From HB2-32-21 sp040235495 (lineage in GTDB: Bacteria; Pseudomonadota; Gammaproteobacteria; Pseudomonadales; Porticoccaceae): a DNA stretch of 6,237 nucleotides. A program made the translations under genes and the position numbers. Numbering within the stretch: the first letter of the stretch is position 1; each line of letters starts with the position of its first letter. Positions 4,965 to 6,237 of this stretch are shown here, piece after piece. The notes below the pieces were generated by a model. The model ran no database searches, was not told the DNA's origin, and saw only the letters and a list, made by a program, of their open reading frames with translations. Location of the stretch: assembly GCA_040235495.1 (NCBI GenBank), contig JBECKV010000033.1:1-6237 (forward strand). The letters run 5' to 3'.

Positions 4965-5662
4965 TCGAACTGCGGCAACTATCCCGGGAATTTCTGGTGG
5001 GCGACCAGGTGGTTCACGCCCTCGATCATATCGACCTTGATATCGCCGCCGGTGAATACCTGTCGGTAATGGGGCCTTCCGGATCGGGCAAATCCACCCT
5101 GTTGAACATCCTTGGTCTGCTCGACAAACCCAGCGCCGGAGAATACCTGCTGGCAGGGACCGCAACCGGCGGTCTGGGCGAGGAACAACGGGCCAAACTG
5201 CGCCGCCAGCACATCGGTTTTGTCTTCCAAAGTTATCACCTGATCCCCCGACTCACGGCGCGGGAAAATATTGAACTACCCCTGGTGCTGGCGGGTGAAG
5301 CGCCGAAAACAAGACGGCAGAAAGTCGACCAGTTGCTTGAGCGGCTCGACCTGAGCGGGCGCGCGGAACACGCGCCCAATCAGCTTTCGGGCGGCCAGCG
5401 TCAGCGCGTTGCCATCGGGCGGGCCATCGTTACAGAACCTGAACTCCTGCTGGCGGACGAGCCTACCGGCAATCTCGACTCTAGATCCGGCCTCGAAGTC
5501 ATCACACTGCTCGAAGAACTCAATGCCGGAGGCATTACCCTGCTGGTGGTAACCCACGACGAGGACATTGGCTCCCGCGCGCGGCGCCGTCTGCATATGG
5601 TAGACGGCAAAATAAATCGTGACTGGTTGACAGAGACAAAAAACGGCGGCGGTGATTCCTGA
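4961..5662 (+). CDS. ABC transporter ATP-binding protein, MacB/LolD-type
   Basis: This complete 233-residue nucleotide-binding domain has every motif in order: Walker A GPSGSGKST (38-46), Q-loop Gln90 in FVFQSYHLIP, signature LSGGQRQRVAIGRA (142-155), Walker B LLLADEPTGNLDS (162-174) with catalytic Glu167, and switch His199 in VVTHD. FQSYHLIPRLTARENIELPL and the EPTGNLDS form are typical of the MacB/LolD/FtsE type VII class, which drives mechanotransmission across the periplasm rather than transport through the membrane helices. It should dimerise and power the permease encoded next. In E. coli MacB the ATPase and permease are fused; here they are separate genes. The start codon overlaps the adaptor stop (ATGA), and its own stop overlaps the permease start (TGATG). 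Confidence 0.96.
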   Translation: MIELRQLSREFLVGDQVVHALDHIDLDIAAGEYLSVMGPSGSGKSTLLNILGLLDKPSAGEYLLAGTATGGLGEEQRAKLRRQHIGFVFQSYHLIPRLTARENIELPLVLAGEAPKTRRQKVDQLLERLDLSGRAEHAPNQLSGGQRQRVAIGRAIVTEPELLLADEPTGNLDSRSGLEVITLLEELNAGGITLLVVTHDEDIGSRARRRLHMVDGKINRDWLTETKNGGGDS

Positions 5663-6237
5663 TGCGCATCACCGACCTGATCGCTTTCAATTTCCGCGTC
5701 ATTGAGCGCCAACGGGCACGCAGCCTCATGCTGCTGATCGCTATCGCCATTGGCGTATTCGCTATTAATTTGCTGACCGGCATTGGCGAGGGCGGCAAGC
5801 AATTCGTTCTCGGTGAATTCAATCTGCTTGGCAAGAATGTCCTGATCATCGTTCCCGGCAAAAAAGAAACCACGGGCGGAATGCCTCCCATGACAGGCGA
5901 AACCACCCGTGAACTGACCCTGCGTGATGCCGAAGCGCTACTGCGCCTGCCGGAAGTCAACGCAGTTGCGCCCCTGATACCTGGCGAAATGGAGATATCC
6001 CATGGGAGTCTGAGCCGAGAGGCTTTTACCATGGGCACCAACCGGACGTTTTTTACCATGCGCCAACTGGAACTCGCCCAGGGCAAAGTGCTACCGGAAA
6101 TCCCGATGGATCAAAGTGCTGCGGTGTGCGTCATCGGCAGCAAGTTGCGACACGAACTGTTTGGCAGCCGCACCGCCCTGGGCCAGTGGCTCCGCATTGG
6201 CGACACCCGCTTCAGGGTAATCGGCATACTCAAGGAC
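5662..6237 (+). CDS. MacB-type ABC transporter permease, N-terminal part; truncated by window edge
   Basis: From the ATG at 5662-5664, 192 codons stay open to the right edge. A short cytoplasmic helix (ITDLIAFNFRVIERQRARS) leads to the first membrane segment (about 22-42, LMLLIAIAIGVFAINLLTGI). The large periplasmic domain typical of MacB/LolC/FtsX-type permeases then begins. Recognisable stretches are LGKNVLIIVPGK (56-67), EVNAVAPLIPGEM (98-110), AVCVIGSKLRHELFG (154-168) and LGQWLRIGDTRFRVIGIL (173-190), which match the MacB_PCD pattern of a Sabre/Porter domain. The remaining domain, three membrane helices and the FtsX-like C-terminus should lie beyond the window. The 1-nt stop/start overlap with the ATPase implies translational coupling and fixed stoichiometry. 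A second permease or an outer membrane factor may follow but is not visible. Confidence 0.92.
   Translation, partial: MRITDLIAFNFRVIERQRARSLMLLIAIAIGVFAINLLTGIGEGGKQFVLGEFNLLGKNVLIIVPGKKETTGGMPPMTGETTRELTLRDAEALLRLPEVNAVAPLIPGEMEISHGSLSREAFTMGTNRTFFTMRQLELAQGKVLPEIPMDQSAAVCVIGSKLRHELFGSRTALGQWLRIGDTRFRVIGILKD

Overview
The window looks like chromosomal DNA of a gammaproteobacterium. The reasons are Shine-Dalgarno-led, tightly packed genes, a MacA/MacB-type exporter operon, and the combination of LON-substrate-binding, GST and MAPEG proteins. Hand counts on a few 60-base lines give G+C near 50% in positions 1-675, 35-52% in 720-960, and over 60% inside the exporter operon. Genus cannot be assigned from the sequence.

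Layout. Positions 1-675 (minus) hold the first 225 residues of a large DUF4011-type protein that runs off the left edge; this family usually carries an SF1 helicase and in some cases belongs to anti-phage defence. Positions 676-1086 contain no convincing intact gene. They hold a candidate promoter with a 12-bp palindrome for the DUF4011 gene, and a 55-codon relic resembling a TusA/SirA-like sulfur carrier. A MaoC-like hot-dog protein lacking the usual catalytic Asp/His pair follows (1087-1548, plus). It converges on a glutathione S-transferase (1585-2247, minus), with a hairpin terminator between them. A stand-alone LON substrate-binding-domain protein (2403-2993, minus) lies upstream of the GST in the same direction, with a strong hairpin in the gap. 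Divergent from it is a MAPEG-family membrane protein (3164-3589, plus).

The right third is an ABC exporter operon on the plus strand: periplasmic adaptor (3798-4964), ATPase (4961-5662, ATGA overlap) and MacB-type permease (5662 to beyond the right edge, TGATG overlap). The three should assemble into one tripartite efflux or lipid/peptide export machine; no TolC-type outer membrane partner is visible. The 208-bp leader before it contains a hairpin, a possible 34-codon leader ORF with a good Shine-Dalgarno, a degenerate 17-bp tandem repeat, a candidate promoter and a near-perfect Shine-Dalgarno before a GTG start.

No tRNA, rRNA, CRISPR array, insertion sequence or phage attachment site was recognised. 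Most genes are of ordinary families. The most worthwhile items are the edge-truncated DUF4011 gene, the TusA-like relic beside it, the MaoC protein without its catalytic dyad, and the leader region and paired cysteines of the exporter operon.
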